From: Paraclostridium dentum
GTDB lineage: Bacteria > Bacillota > Clostridia > Peptostreptococcales > Peptostreptococcaceae
DNA: 64,000 nt
Assembly: GCF_012922555.1 (NCBI RefSeq)
Contig: NZ_WIPK01000006.1
Location: forward strand, 80,650-144,649
Direction: 5' to 3'
In this document: positions 8,812 through 18,789 of the stretch, one piece after another
Position numbering within the stretch: position 1 is the stretch's first letter
How the letters are laid out: every line of letters begins with the position of its first letter
Translations under genes and position numbers: made by a program
Notes under the pieces: generated by a model
Seen by the model: only the letters and a program-made list of their open reading frames with translations
What the model was told of the DNA's origin: nothing
The model's database searches: none

Positions 8812-9828
8812 TCAACGTATTTCTTCACATATAGTACTATAATTAACCCCATTTAAATTTATACTGTAAAATTTTTCATTCACTAATTCAAACTTTTTTA
8901 TATTGTTCTTAATTTCAGAAATTTCATCTTCATATTTTTTTAAAGTTCTATGCGCCTCATATATATCTACTTCTTTAAATTTAACTTTATCTCCTGGTTT
9001 ACATTGAGCTAATTTGCATAGATCTACGCTTATAACATTAGATATTTTTGTATAACCTCCTACTGTCTGTCTATCTGACATCATGATAATAGGATTCCCA
9101 TGTCCTGGAATTTGAATTGCCCCAAACGCTATTCCATCTGAAACTATATCTGCACCATCTAAATGATTAATTTTATCCCCAGATAATCTATACCCCATTC
9201 TGTCACATTCATTTGTTATAGTATATACAGAGTTATAAAAAGTTTTTATATTTTTTGAGTCAAACATATTATCTTGTGGCCCCCTTATTGCTCTTAATAT
9301 AATTTCTTTATCATACTCTTTTACATATTTTTTAGGCAAAATTGAGTTAATATTCCCATCAAATTTTAAAAGTCTTATATAGTCTTCATCTCTGAGTTCC
9401 CTACCTTTATATCCTCCTAGATTGCCTTTTATATACGTTGACTTACTCCCCATAACAATAGGTACGTCTATTCCTCCACCAAATGCAATATAAGTTCTAC
9501 ATCCATTTTTCATCCCAGAAAAAGATAATATATCTCCACTACTTGCAATATAACTTCTATACATATCAATTCTAATTCCATTTAACATAGGACCTAAATC
9601 TCCACCAGTTATTGCTATGATAGATTTCTCATCGAACTCTATAGTGGGTCCAATTATTAATGATTCTATACATGCTTCATATTCATCATTTCCAACTAAC
9701 ACATTTGCAACTCTTAATGAATAATCATCCATTGCTCCAGAAACAGGAACTCCATATTGTTGAAACCCTATCCTAGGACCACCTTGAATTAAGCTTAGTA
9801 ATCCTTTATTTAAAACTTTAGCTCCCAC
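8812..9828 (-). CDS. pxpC: 5-oxoprolinase subunit C
   Basis: 338 residues, KipA/PxpC family (biotin-dependent carboxylase C-terminal-like fold). Characteristic segments are GGPRIGFQQYGVPVSGAMDD near the N-terminus, GPTIEF, GGDLGPMLNG and a late GYTKISNVISVDL. With PxpA and PxpB it hydrolyses ATP to open 5-oxoproline (pyroglutamate) to glutamate in the cytosol. The start is GTG, sharing a base with the pxpB TAG (TAGTG), with a G-rich ribosome site seven bases upstream, indicating translational coupling. Last gene of its operon. Confidence 0.93.
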   Translation of the reverse strand: MGAKVLNKGLLSLIQGGPRIGFQQYGVPVSGAMDDYSLRVANVLVGNDEYEACIESLIIGPTIEFDEKSIIAITGGDLGPMLNGIRIDMYRSYIASSGDILSFSGMKNGCRTYIAFGGGIDVPIVMGSKSTYIKGNLGGYKGRELRDEDYIRLLKFDGNINSILPKKYVKEYDKEIILRAIRGPQDNMFDSKNIKTFYNSVYTITNECDRMGYRLSGDKINHLDGADIVSDGIAFGAIQIPGHGNPIIMMSDRQTVGGYTKISNVISVDLCKLAQCKPGDKVKFKEVDIYEAHRTLKKYEDEISEIKNNIKKFELVNEKFYSINLNGVNYSTICEEIR

Positions 9829-10523
9829 TAATTAGCCCCCCCTTCATTTAAAAATGTATTGAACTCATCCTTTGTTATAGGTGTAAACTTCACATAATCT
9901 CCTGCTTTTAATAATATAGGATTTTCTCTTTTAGGATTATACAATTTAATAGGTGTTCTTCCTATTAATTGCCATCCTCCAGGACTCTCTATAGGATATA
10001 CTCCTGTCTGTTTTCCAGCTATGCCTACAGATCCTTCCGGTATTTTAGCCCTTGGATTATCTAACCTAGGAGTCTCTAGTTTACTATTCATTCCCCCTAA
10101 GTATGTAAACCCAGGAGTAAATCCTAACATATAAACTAAGTATTCAGCTTCACTATGAAGTCTTATAACATCTTCAATGCTTAATCCATTGTGTTTTGCA
10201 ACAGTATATATATCAGGACCACAGTCATTTCCATACAATACAGGTATCTTAATTACATTTTTTTCGCTTTTATCTAAATTTTTCAAATTACATTCTATAT
10301 TTTTTACTGAATTTATAAGGTTATTAAATGTTATTTTTAATGGATTATAAATTATCATAAGAGATCTATATGTTGGTATCATCTCATATATAGAGTTAAT
10401 CAAACTAGACTCTTCTATATTCTTCATTAAATTTATAACTTTTCTATTTATCTCTTCATCTATAATGTCTCCAAATTCAACTACTATAGCTTTATCTCCT
10501 GCTAACAAGTATTTTGTTTCCAT
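9828..10523 (-). CDS. pxpB: 5-oxoprolinase subunit B
   Basis: 231 residues, KipI/PxpB family with cyclophilin-like fold. The family core is intact: YMLGFTPGFTYLGG, PRLDNPRAKIPEGSVGIAG, QTGVYP and SPGGWQLIGRTP. It forms the PxpBC pair that phosphorylates and opens 5-oxoproline together with PxpA. In Bacillus the homologue KipI also inhibits the sporulation kinase KinA; whether that applies here is unknown. It lies 29 bases after the transporter gene and overlaps pxpC by one base. Full length for the family. Confidence 0.93.
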   Translation of the reverse strand: METKYLLAGDKAIVVEFGDIIDEEINRKVINLMKNIEESSLINSIYEMIPTYRSLMIIYNPLKITFNNLINSVKNIECNLKNLDKSEKNVIKIPVLYGNDCGPDIYTVAKHNGLSIEDVIRLHSEAEYLVYMLGFTPGFTYLGGMNSKLETPRLDNPRAKIPEGSVGIAGKQTGVYPIESPGGWQLIGRTPIKLYNPKRENPILLKAGDYVKFTPITKDEFNTFLNEGGAN

Positions 10524-10552
10524 AACTAATTTTATCCCCCCACCAAGTATTT

Positions 10553-11743
10553 TTAAAATAACTTCGTTATATCTTTAAGTGATATTAAACCACCTACAGC
10601 AGTAACTATTACTACTAGGATCCCTAAAATTAATAACCATTTTGGATGCTTATATTCACCCACAATTTCTTTGTTTTTAGATGCTAATAGTATAACGCCT
10701 AAGGTAATAGGAAGAATCAATCCATTTAAAGACCCAGCTAAAATAAGTAAACTTGCTGGCTTTCCTACTGCTGCCATTATCAATGTTGAAATAAATATAA
10801 ATAAAATTATAAATTTATTTTCATGTTTATCTATTAATGGATGAAGCGTTTTTATAAAGGATACAGATGTATATGCAGCTCCAATAACTGATGTTATACT
10901 AGCACTCCATAATACTAATCCAAAAAATTTATATCCTAAATTTCCTGCTCCATATTTAAAGGCCGATGCAGCTGGATTTTCCGGATCTAAACTTAATCCT
11001 TGTGAAACAACTGCAAATACCGCTAAAAATAATAAAATTCTTACTATAGTTGCTACACTTATACCTAATATCGAAGATTTTGTTACATCCTTTAAATTCT
11101 CTTCTCCTGTTATTCCCGCATCAATAAGTCTGTGTCCTCCTGCAAAAGTTATATATCCCCCTACACTACCGCCTAAAAGAGTTATTATTGGAAAAATCAA
11201 TCCTCCTGGATTTTCTGGAATAAATGTTCCTTTTACAACTTGATACATATCAGGTTTGTTTATTATAGCAACATATCCGACTACAACTATTACTATAATT
11301 GCTAATAATCTTGTAAATCTGTCTATTATTGGACCAGATTCTTTTATTAAAAAAATTGCTATCGCTATAAACCCACATACTAAAGTAGCTATTGTAACAT
11401 TGGCATTAAACATTACATTTACCCCAAGTGCTGCTCCTCCTACATTTCCAATGTTAAATGCAAATCCTCCTATTCCTACTAATATAGCTATAAAATAACC
11501 TAATCCCGGCAAAACCTTATTTGCTATATCCTGGCCTCTAAGCCCAGATACTCCTATTATTCTCCACACATTAAGCTGTGCTCCAACAAAAAATATAGTA
11601 GTAATTAAAACTACAAAACCAAAACTAGCTCCATATAACTCTGTAAATTTAGCTGTTTGAGTTAAAAATCCAGGTCCAATAGCTGAAGTAGCCATTATAA
11701 AAGCAGCTCCCATAAGAGCTGTTAAGTTTTTTTTATTAGACAT
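10553..11743 (-). CDS. NRAMP-superfamily transporter of the pxp operon, YcsG-like
   Basis: 396 residues with about eleven membrane helices, NRAMP/LeuT fold. The position between pxpA and pxpB matches ycsG of the B. subtilis ycsF-ycsG-ycsI-kipI-kipA operon. The metal-site motifs of real MntH proteins are absent: the TM1 DPGN reads IGPGFLTQT (Asp replaced by Gly, Asn by Phe) and the TM6 MPH region reads FAGGHR. Manganese transport is therefore unlikely, and an organic substrate such as 5-oxoproline or a co-transported compound is a reasonable guess. ATG preceded by GGAGGGGTATTT. Start and length normal. Confidence 0.83.
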   Translation of the reverse strand: MSNKKNLTALMGAAFIMATSAIGPGFLTQTAKFTELYGASFGFVVLITTIFFVGAQLNVWRIIGVSGLRGQDIANKVLPGLGYFIAILVGIGGFAFNIGNVGGAALGVNVMFNANVTIATLVCGFIAIAIFLIKESGPIIDRFTRLLAIIVIVVVGYVAIINKPDMYQVVKGTFIPENPGGLIFPIITLLGGSVGGYITFAGGHRLIDAGITGEENLKDVTKSSILGISVATIVRILLFLAVFAVVSQGLSLDPENPAASAFKYGAGNLGYKFFGLVLWSASITSVIGAAYTSVSFIKTLHPLIDKHENKFIILFIFISTLIMAAVGKPASLLILAGSLNGLILPITLGVILLASKNKEIVGEYKHPKWLLILGILVVIVTAVGGLISLKDITKLF

Positions 11744-11757
11744 AAATACCCCTCCAA

Positions 11758-12528
11758 TTATTTAATAACTTCACTTATGCAACATATATTTATGCCTTCC
11801 TTTATAAGCTCTGATTTTATGCTTTTTACAAATTCTATAGCTTTAGGGTTATCTCCATGTACACATATAGATTCCGCTTTGATATCTATGTATTTTCCAT
11901 TTATATCCTCTACTTTGTTTTCTTTTACCATTTTTATAACTCTTTTTATTGCTATATTTGTATCATGTATAATAGATCCTTCAAGACTTCTTGATACTAA
12001 CGTTCCATCGCTATTGTATGCTCTATCTGCAAATACTTCATTGGCAACCCTTAATCCTACATCTTTACCGGCATCTATAATTGAACTATTTGCAAGTCCA
12101 AGAAGAATTATATTTTTATCAACCTCATATACTGCTTGTGCTATAGATAAAGCTATATAATAATCTTTCGCTGCCATATTATAAAGAGCACCATGAGCTT
12201 TCACATGTTGTATATTTGCTCCATTTGAAATAGCAAAAGAATTTAGTGCACCTATTTGATATTTTACGTAAGCCTTAACTTCATCTTTACTAATTTTCAT
12301 TTCTCTTCTTCCAAACCCTATAACATCCATAAACCCTGGATGAGCACCTATTTGAACATTATTTTCCATCGCTAATTTTACAGTTTTATCCATTTGTATG
12401 GGATCGCCTGCATGGAATCCACAAGCTATATTTGCTGAGGTTATATGCTTTAAAACCTCCTCATCCATACCTATTTTATAACAACCAAAACTTTCTCCTA
12501 AATCACTATTTAAATCTACTTTATACAA
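11758..12528 (-). CDS. pxpA: 5-oxoprolinase subunit A, LamB/YcsF family
   Basis: 256 residues. The start is TTG with a G-run ribosome site (AGGGGGAATAGAAT). Signature segments: [11 protein letters not shown] at residues 5-15, [44 protein letters not shown] and CVHGDNP. These acidic and histidine residues make up the hydrolase site that opens the phosphorylated lactam. First gene of the four-gene pxp operon; with PxpBC it recycles pyroglutamate formed from glutamine or from N-terminal glutamine peptides. I see no convincing promoter in the 60 bases upstream, although the preceding terminator isolates it from the polysaccharide operon. Confidence 0.94.
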   Translation of the reverse strand: MYKVDLNSDLGESFGCYKIGMDEEVLKHITSANIACGFHAGDPIQMDKTVKLAMENNVQIGAHPGFMDVIGFGRREMKISKDEVKAYVKYQIGALNSFAISNGANIQHVKAHGALYNMAAKDYYIALSIAQAVYEVDKNIILLGLANSSIIDAGKDVGLRVANEVFADRAYNSDGTLVSRSLEGSIIHDTNIAIKRVIKMVKENKVEDINGKYIDIKAESICVHGDNPKAIEFVKSIKSELIKEGINICCISEVIK

Positions 12529-12592
12529 ATTCTATTCCCCCTATAGACATTTTTAATTTTTATTTATTGTCCTACTTAAATTTTATGAATAA

Positions 12593-12636
12593 AAAAATAC
12601 TGGTATGACTTAAATTAAGTCATACCAGTATTTTAT
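12593..12636 (-). terminator. Terminator after the VTC/CotH/GT2 operon
   Basis: Long perfect inverted repeat, AATACTGGTATGACTTA / TAAGTCATACCAGTATT with a three-base loop, and T-rich flanks on both sides. It begins inside the stop codon of the GT2 gene. Confidence 0.9.
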
Positions 12637-14042
12637 TTTATCTTATTTTGTTTTTTTCTACTTATTTTATTCCATTGATGTTTTCTTTTTCTATATCCAA
12701 TAAATCCTGTTATCCTATACCATGAACATAGTTGCCTATACCCAAAACTTTCAAGAAATGCAAATAACATGAGCTTTAATAAAGTTGATAATTTCAAAAT
12801 ATATTTAAACATGTAGTTTTCAAGTATTATCGCTGTCAAAGAGATTATTACACTATAAAAAATATATATAAATAAAAAAGTGATTAAAAATTTTAAATTA
12901 AGTAATCCACTAAAATACGATATTAAAATTATAATCAAACCAAAAACATCAATTATACATGAAAACATTTCATAAACAACAAAGTAAAGAAAAGAAAAAA
13001 TACCTACTAATCCGTATTTAGGATTTAAAAATATGTATCTATGACTATTTAAACTAGTGATTAAACCTATATGCCATCTTCTTCTTTGTCCTTTTAAATC
13101 CTTAAGTTTTTCCGGAACTTGTGACCAACATATAGCTTTATATTCATACTTAATTTTATATTTAATCTTATTTTTCCTATAAAAGGAATGAATTTTTACC
13201 ACAAGGTCCATATCTTCCCCTACAGTATCTGTATCATAACCCCCTACATTTAAAACTGCATTTTTTTTAAACAACCCAAATGCTCCTGATATTATTAAAT
13301 TTCCATTAAAACTATTAAACCAAACCCTTGTTGTTAAAAACACTCTATAATATTCTATTGTTTGAAATATTGTAAGAATCTTTTTAGGTGGCATTACTTT
13401 AATAACTTTACCTTTGTCTAAAACAACTTGGTTAGCTACTTTTATACTACCTCCTACAGCTATAGTTGTATCATCTTCCATAAATGGCATAACTATATTA
13501 CTAATTGAATCACGTTGTAAAATTGAATCTGCATCCAAAGAAATAAACAATGGATATTTAGATACATTTATGCCCATATTTAATGCATCTGCTTTTCCTC
13601 CATTTTCTTTTTTTACCAATGTCAACTTTATACCATCTTTGATATAACCTTCATATATAAATTGTTCATTCTTACATTTAACCAATCTTCTTATAGGTCT
13701 TGGAACTTTTTTTAATTCAAATTTATTTATTAATTTATTAGAAGTATCATCATTTGACCCATCATCTATAACTATAATTTCATATTCTGGGTAATCTACA
13801 TACGATAACGATTCAACACAATCACAAATTGTTTCTTCCTCATTATACGCTGGAACTAATATAGAAACAGGTACATAGTTATCTGTGCTTTTCAGTGAAA
13901 GTTCGTTTAAATACATTTTATTACGTTTATCTTCATTTAAATTTAAAATAGCAAATATAGTAGATATAAAAAATACTATAGCGTAAATAAACATATAATA
14001 TAAAAAGAACGCATTTAAATAATCTACGAATAATCTTAACAT
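12633..14042 (-). CDS. Membrane GT2 polysaccharide synthase
   Basis: 469 residues, processive GT2 (PgaC/BcsA-type). Membrane segment at 10-32; GT-A domain with SILVPAYNEEE (60-70), IDDGS (92-96), DAD (170-172), GED (275-277) and QRRRW (319-323), so all catalytic motifs are intact; three or more membrane helices follow from 345. It overlaps the HEAT-repeat gene by 7 bases and is last in a six-gene operon with VTC, DUF4956, CotH and glycosidase-like proteins. It is only distantly like the YdaM-type enzyme at 891-2147. Probably makes the polymer that the rest of the operon modifies; sugar unknown. Confidence 0.85.
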   Translation of the reverse strand: MLRLFVDYLNAFFLYYMFIYAIVFFISTIFAILNLNEDKRNKMYLNELSLKSTDNYVPVSILVPAYNEEETICDCVESLSYVDYPEYEIIVIDDGSNDDTSNKLINKFELKKVPRPIRRLVKCKNEQFIYEGYIKDGIKLTLVKKENGGKADALNMGINVSKYPLFISLDADSILQRDSISNIVMPFMEDDTTIAVGGSIKVANQVVLDKGKVIKVMPPKKILTIFQTIEYYRVFLTTRVWFNSFNGNLIISGAFGLFKKNAVLNVGGYDTDTVGEDMDLVVKIHSFYRKNKIKYKIKYEYKAICWSQVPEKLKDLKGQRRRWHIGLITSLNSHRYIFLNPKYGLVGIFSFLYFVVYEMFSCIIDVFGLIIILISYFSGLLNLKFLITFLFIYIFYSVIISLTAIILENYMFKYILKLSTLLKLMLFAFLESFGYRQLCSWYRITGFIGYRKRKHQWNKISRKKQNKIK

Positions 14043-15172
14043 TGATATTCTACCTCTATCTCCTCTAATTTTTCTAAATACTCTTCATACGATATCTTGT
14101 TGTCCATAAACATTGCATAGAAAAGTATATCTTTTGCATATTTGTCATCATTTTCCAATATATAATTTATTAAATCTTTATCACCAAATTTTAATATGCT
14201 TATTGCAGAGTTATATCTAACATGCCAATTTTTATCATTTATACTTGTTAAAAGTGCTTTTTCACTACATTTACACTTATAATTTTTTAAAGCAATTGCA
14301 CATACAGCTCTATATTCCCAATCCCCATTATTTAATAATTCAATGATTGTATCCTTACATTCATCATACTTTATAATAGTAAAGTATTTTACTATACTTA
14401 TATTAATTTCTTTGCTCATATTATCTTTTAATATGTTTAATAGTTCTTCTTTTACAAATTTAATTTTATTATTTTTAAAATGTTCAACAATTACTTTTTG
14501 CAAGCTTTCATTAAACTCTTTAAAATCATTTATCAAATATTTATCTAATTCACTTTTGTCTCCTCCAAATTGATTTATTATATCTGTGAAAACTTTATTA
14601 TTTATATATTTTTCTTCTTTAGATACGTATTCAATAGAACTTCTCAATGTATTTATATTTCCTATTTTCGATATTGATTCTAATGCTGCTACCCTCAAAT
14701 ATATAGATTTAGCATTTATACAACTAAGTAAAAACTCACTTATTTCGTAATTACTAAGCTTGTATTCTCCTAAATTTATAGCCATATATGTTTTTAACGT
14801 ATTATCCTTTAATTTATACTTTAAGACATATCGATTTACTGTGTCTTCGAAATTCTCCATATAAATTTTTGTATATTTATGATTATTTATATCTTTATTA
14901 AAAACTTCTATAGTATTATTAAAAACCTTAATATAGGGTTTATATTTTAATTTTTCTATAACATATGATATATCCATTTTGGATATATCAGTTCCATTTT
15001 TTACATAACTCAATTGTTTTAAAATTTCAGCTTCAAACTTTGGCTTTATAGCTTTTACTTTTTTAAAAAATCTAAAGTTTAAAATATCTTTTGCTATCAT
15101 ATAAATAACAGCACAAGCTATTATATAAATAAAAAAGCTCAGTACTAAATATATATCAACTATATTTTTCAT
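14036..15172 (-). CDS. Membrane-anchored HEAT-repeat protein
   Basis: 378 residues. One membrane helix (about 6-28), then a soluble, presumably cytosolic part. From about residue 150 there are HEAT-like helical pairs, clearest in GDWEYRAVCAIALKNYKCKCSEKALLTSINDKNWHVRYNSAISILKFGD, read as two repeats with the W-xxR-x(A/Y) pattern. HEAT repeats are protein-binding scaffolds. Being translationally coupled to the GT2 synthase (7-base overlap) it is a good candidate for a synthase-associated assembly factor. No catalytic motif seen. The family is otherwise unknown to me. Confidence 0.7.
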   Translation of the reverse strand: MKNIVDIYLVLSFFIYIIACAVIYMIAKDILNFRFFKKVKAIKPKFEAEILKQLSYVKNGTDISKMDISYVIEKLKYKPYIKVFNNTIEVFNKDINNHKYTKIYMENFEDTVNRYVLKYKLKDNTLKTYMAINLGEYKLSNYEISEFLLSCINAKSIYLRVAALESISKIGNINTLRSSIEYVSKEEKYINNKVFTDIINQFGGDKSELDKYLINDFKEFNESLQKVIVEHFKNNKIKFVKEELLNILKDNMSKEINISIVKYFTIIKYDECKDTIIELLNNGDWEYRAVCAIALKNYKCKCSEKALLTSINDKNWHVRYNSAISILKFGDKDLINYILENDDKYAKDILFYAMFMDNKISYEEYLEKLEEIEVEYQC

Positions 15173-15185
15173 AAAATTTTCCTCT

Positions 15186-17252
15186 TTACTTTTTTAACTC
15201 ATCTTTAACTATATAATAAGATTGCTTTAAACGCTCATGATACTCAGGTACATTCCATCCCTTTAAATTGTACGCTTTGCTATTTAATCTATTTATAGTT
15301 TTATTCTCTTCTTTTTCAGTTACTCCTATATTTATAGCATTTATTCTTAGAGGCTTAGTCTTAAATTCTTTATAAAAATCATCTTGAATTTGTTTTGTTG
15401 ACGGATCCATAAAGTTTATAAGACCCCATGGTATACGCACCTCTACATAATTGTCTCCTATATAATAATCTGTAGCTGAATTATAGTTTTTGCTATTAGG
15501 ATTTCCATTGCCTTTAGTTAATTTGCCAGTCTCATAACTCATTTTATTTAATGTCTCATTCAATGATTTAACATACATCTTAGGTCTTATATCCATATAA
15601 ATAGGTGAGAAATAGTCCATATCAGGTGTATTTTTTATTAAATCTGGTCGTTGTTCATAAAGTGTTTTGTTTTCATAAAAGTTAAATCTATTATAGTATT
15701 CATGTACCGATACCATCGAATTTTTATTATCATTTATACTAATTATAAAATCTACGGGTTTATCAAATTTCAGATTATACTGAGTACTTTTATTTGATCC
15801 TGACTTAGGAGTTACATCTAAATCTATATATAATCCTTCTTTCTTTAAATTCAGCTTTCTTTGTGACTTAACCATTAAATATATATACTTATCATCACTT
15901 TTTGCATATAAACTTAATTTTTCATTTTGATTTAAAATGTCACTATTATTCCAATCACTTAAGCTATCATCCGGGTATGGAGTTTCATTTACTTTACCTG
16001 GCTCAAAGTCCATAAGTCCAAAACTTTGACTATATGTTTGTGCATCACTCCAATACGCTGATCTATCTAATATTTTGCTATCTTTAGTATTCCATGATGA
16101 AGATGCCCAGCTATCTTGAAACTCAAATATAAAGCATCCTGAAATTCCCGATTTTTTTATAGCTCTATATGCACTAACTAAAGCTTTACCCTGTTCCTGC
16201 TCAGTAATATAGCCTTTATTAACATCTTTGTTAAAATCTCCTCCTGCCCTGCTTGATGGGACACCCATTTCTCCAATTATAACGGGTATTTTATAATGAT
16301 CATTAATCTTTTTAAAGTATTCATCCATATTATCCTGATATTCTTTTAAATCCGTAAAAGATGGATATATATTGTAACTAGCAACTATACCTGTTTTTAG
16401 TGATCTTGTTCTTTTTATATTACTAACATCTACAAAGTTTTTTATTTCTTTTTCATCTTTACTCGATTTGTTATTGATTATATTTGATGGAGATGTACCT
16501 ATAAAGCTTATTAAACTTTGTTTTTTGTATTTTGCAAATTCATATTTAGTTAAATAATCTCCCATACTAGCTAAGTATGATTCAAATGAAGATGCATCTT
16601 TATTTGTATACATATATTTCCCCTTGTATGGAGATTTTTGGTTCATTATATCTGCATATATTATGTCATGCTTTGCAAATTCAATTCCTACGCTATACCC
16701 AATAACATATTTTGATACATCGGTCTTATATCTTTCAAATATATCTGATTTTTTTAAGTTATTTAAATTTCCATGAACAGAATCTATTGCAATTTTAATA
16801 TTATTTTTAAATGCTTCAGATGCAGTTTTCCCTTCCGGGTCTTTACCATTTTTAAGCAATTTTTCATCAAAGTAAATTCCTTGCATTAAGTATATAGGAT
16901 TCTTTTTATCTTTATTGAATTTATGTAGCGCATCGTAAAAGCTAGCATCCATTGTATGCGAAACCTTTATACAGTTAGCCCCCATATCATAAATATAACT
17001 TATCCATCTTAAATATTCTTCTTCACTTATCATATTTTCACTTGGAAATACACCAGGTTTAGTAGAATTCAAATCTACACCTACGACTTTTAAATTTTCC
17101 CATTTATCATTCTTAGCTATATAAATATCTTTTCCTTTAGTTTTCACAAAATAAGTCTTATTTCTTGCAAAAATATCATTTGATATAAAGCTTCCAAATG
17201 CAACTATACCTATTAAAAATATTAATATACAAAAAGTTAAAAACCTCTTCAT
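15186..17252 (-). CDS. Exported glycoside-hydrolase-like protein with C-terminal beta domain
   Basis: 688 residues. An N-terminal hydrophobic helix (about 4-24) serves as signal or anchor. Residues 50-420 look like a TIM barrel of clan GH-A type: GYSVGIEF at 185-192 puts E191 at the end of the fourth strand (acid/base position), and VIIGEMGVPSS puts E328 at the seventh strand (nucleophile position), followed by FEFQDSW. Residues 450-680 form a beta-rich domain reminiscent of a carbohydrate-binding (CBM9/DOMON-like) module. It probably cuts, trims or binds the polymer made by the operon's GT2 enzyme. The exact GH family is not assigned; activity is inferred. Confidence 0.68.
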   Translation of the reverse strand: MKRFLTFCILIFLIGIVAFGSFISNDIFARNKTYFVKTKGKDIYIAKNDKWENLKVVGVDLNSTKPGVFPSENMISEEEYLRWISYIYDMGANCIKVSHTMDASFYDALHKFNKDKKNPIYLMQGIYFDEKLLKNGKDPEGKTASEAFKNNIKIAIDSVHGNLNNLKKSDIFERYKTDVSKYVIGYSVGIEFAKHDIIYADIMNQKSPYKGKYMYTNKDASSFESYLASMGDYLTKYEFAKYKKQSLISFIGTSPSNIINNKSSKDEKEIKNFVDVSNIKRTRSLKTGIVASYNIYPSFTDLKEYQDNMDEYFKKINDHYKIPVIIGEMGVPSSRAGGDFNKDVNKGYITEQEQGKALVSAYRAIKKSGISGCFIFEFQDSWASSSWNTKDSKILDRSAYWSDAQTYSQSFGLMDFEPGKVNETPYPDDSLSDWNNSDILNQNEKLSLYAKSDDKYIYLMVKSQRKLNLKKEGLYIDLDVTPKSGSNKSTQYNLKFDKPVDFIISINDNKNSMVSVHEYYNRFNFYENKTLYEQRPDLIKNTPDMDYFSPIYMDIRPKMYVKSLNETLNKMSYETGKLTKGNGNPNSKNYNSATDYYIGDNYVEVRIPWGLINFMDPSTKQIQDDFYKEFKTKPLRINAINIGVTEKEENKTINRLNSKAYNLKGWNVPEYHERLKQSYYIVKDELKK

Positions 17253-17267
17253 CTAATTTCACTCCTA

Positions 17268-18779
17268 TTAAATTGCCCACTTACTTAAGGTATTTATATT
17301 TTTATCCATCCATTTCCCTCTATTTTTTATAAAATTTTTCATTAAGTTTAACTCTTCTTCATATGATTTAGCTTTGCCTTCTGTGGATTTTAGCAAATGA
17401 GAGTGCTTATCTAAAAATTCAATATATTCTTGTGGAGTTTTTATATTCGAATCACTAAATAAATCTGAACTATTTTCCTCAAATACCTCTGCTTGATTAC
17501 ATAGTTTAATTGGCCATTTTTTGAAATTACTTTCAATTGATTTTCCTAATTTTACTTGAGCTTTATCGATTTCTCCTATCAAATATTCATCACTTAAATA
17601 AGTTTTTCTCAGTTCTTTGTATCTATTTACAACTTTATTAGCAAATAACTTATCTTCAATTAATCTATCAAACCAAGGTCTTTGATTCATAAAAAACCCT
17701 TTATAGTCATATGGTTGTCCTATATCTTCAGTATGATTTCCTAATGATTGATTGAAATCCCAAACTGGACCAGCTTTCATTTTTCCATTATAGTCCTTAT
17801 ACATATATGTACTATAAATTCCAGCATCAGTATTTTTAAAAAATTCATTAATTATATAAAAATCAACAAATGAATCATCATCAATATATTTTTTATATCC
17901 TACATCTGGATCATTAAATTTATCAGAATAAAGCATTCTTTCAAACTCACTTATATATTTTTGTATGTATTGGTATTTCCCGGGTGTTAAATCTTTTTTA
18001 GGATATTCAATGTTTAATCCATTATTATATAATGAAATTTCTTTTCCATAACTATCAACTTCTATATCCCCTTCTTTTTGTCTATTTTTAGCTAATATGA
18101 AACTAGTATCATTTCTTCCCTCTATAGTTTTAGTTATATCGACTCTGTCTTCTCCTCTATTGATTTTTTCAATCATCATATATACACCTTGATAATTAGA
18201 ATCATCTATATTGAGACTTTTGTTATCTACTAAAAACACTTCACAAAATTTTACTCTAGGTGCATATCCCATTATTTTGCTAGATGTTTCTAATGCTATA
18301 TAATTTCTCATTAAAGATTTATCCGCAAAAGGTGCATTTAACACCCATTCAGAATCCCTTGGCATTCCTAGTAAACTTTTTTCTTTCTCCCTACCCTTTT
18401 TATCCATAAGTTTTATTATGTATTGTTTTTTAGGGTATTTACTAGTACTATTTCCTCTTATTTTAAAACTCGCTCTACTTGTGAGGTTCGGTGTATCACT
18501 TAATCTATTTAATCCTGATTTTTTATCATAAATTTGAATTTCTCCAACAGTTTTATCTTCTCTTTTGATACTGTTTCCATCCGTATCAATCAGAACTATA
18601 GGTAGGTTGTAATCTTTGCTTATTTTACTTTCTTGTTGATATGTTTTGAAGTTTTTTTGTTTAGCTTTTTCGAATTCTTTCTTTGATAATTCTTTTATAT
18701 TACTTATATTTGCTGCTATTAATAATGTTGCAAATATAAAAGCAATTGCTACAAAGCTTTTAAATATATCTTTTTTCAT
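17268..18779 (-). CDS. CotH-family kinase, membrane-anchored
   Basis: 503 residues with an N-terminal membrane helix (8-26). The CotH fold is clear: FKIRGNSTSKYPKKQY (105-120) with R108 and the K117/K118 pair, LLGMP then EWVLNAPFADKSLMRN, GVYMMIEKI with E204, and PVWDFNQSLGN with D341. CotH proteins are atypical kinases that phosphorylate spore-coat proteins in Bacillus. The DFD motif I would expect reads DFN here (N343). Location after the membrane anchor suggests an extracytoplasmic domain, unusual for an ATP user. In this operon a role in phosphorylating a surface polymer or protein is more likely than a spore-coat role; that is inference. Confidence 0.78.
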   Translation of the reverse strand: MKKDIFKSFVAIAFIFATLLIAANISNIKELSKKEFEKAKQKNFKTYQQESKISKDYNLPIVLIDTDGNSIKREDKTVGEIQIYDKKSGLNRLSDTPNLTSRASFKIRGNSTSKYPKKQYIIKLMDKKGREKEKSLLGMPRDSEWVLNAPFADKSLMRNYIALETSSKIMGYAPRVKFCEVFLVDNKSLNIDDSNYQGVYMMIEKINRGEDRVDITKTIEGRNDTSFILAKNRQKEGDIEVDSYGKEISLYNNGLNIEYPKKDLTPGKYQYIQKYISEFERMLYSDKFNDPDVGYKKYIDDDSFVDFYIINEFFKNTDAGIYSTYMYKDYNGKMKAGPVWDFNQSLGNHTEDIGQPYDYKGFFMNQRPWFDRLIEDKLFANKVVNRYKELRKTYLSDEYLIGEIDKAQVKLGKSIESNFKKWPIKLCNQAEVFEENSSDLFSDSNIKTPQEYIEFLDKHSHLLKSTEGKAKSYEEELNLMKNFIKNRGKWMDKNINTLSKWAI

Positions 18780-18789
18780 AATATATCAC

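Noticed and set aside
10553-11743. Manganese transporter MntH
   Set aside because: DPGN and MPH metal motifs are missing and the operon is for 5-oxoproline.
15186-17252. Candidate for the missing ydaJ (glycosidase of the yda operon)
   Set aside because: It lies in another operon, with GH-A-like strand motifs and a C-terminal beta domain that do not suggest YdaJ.
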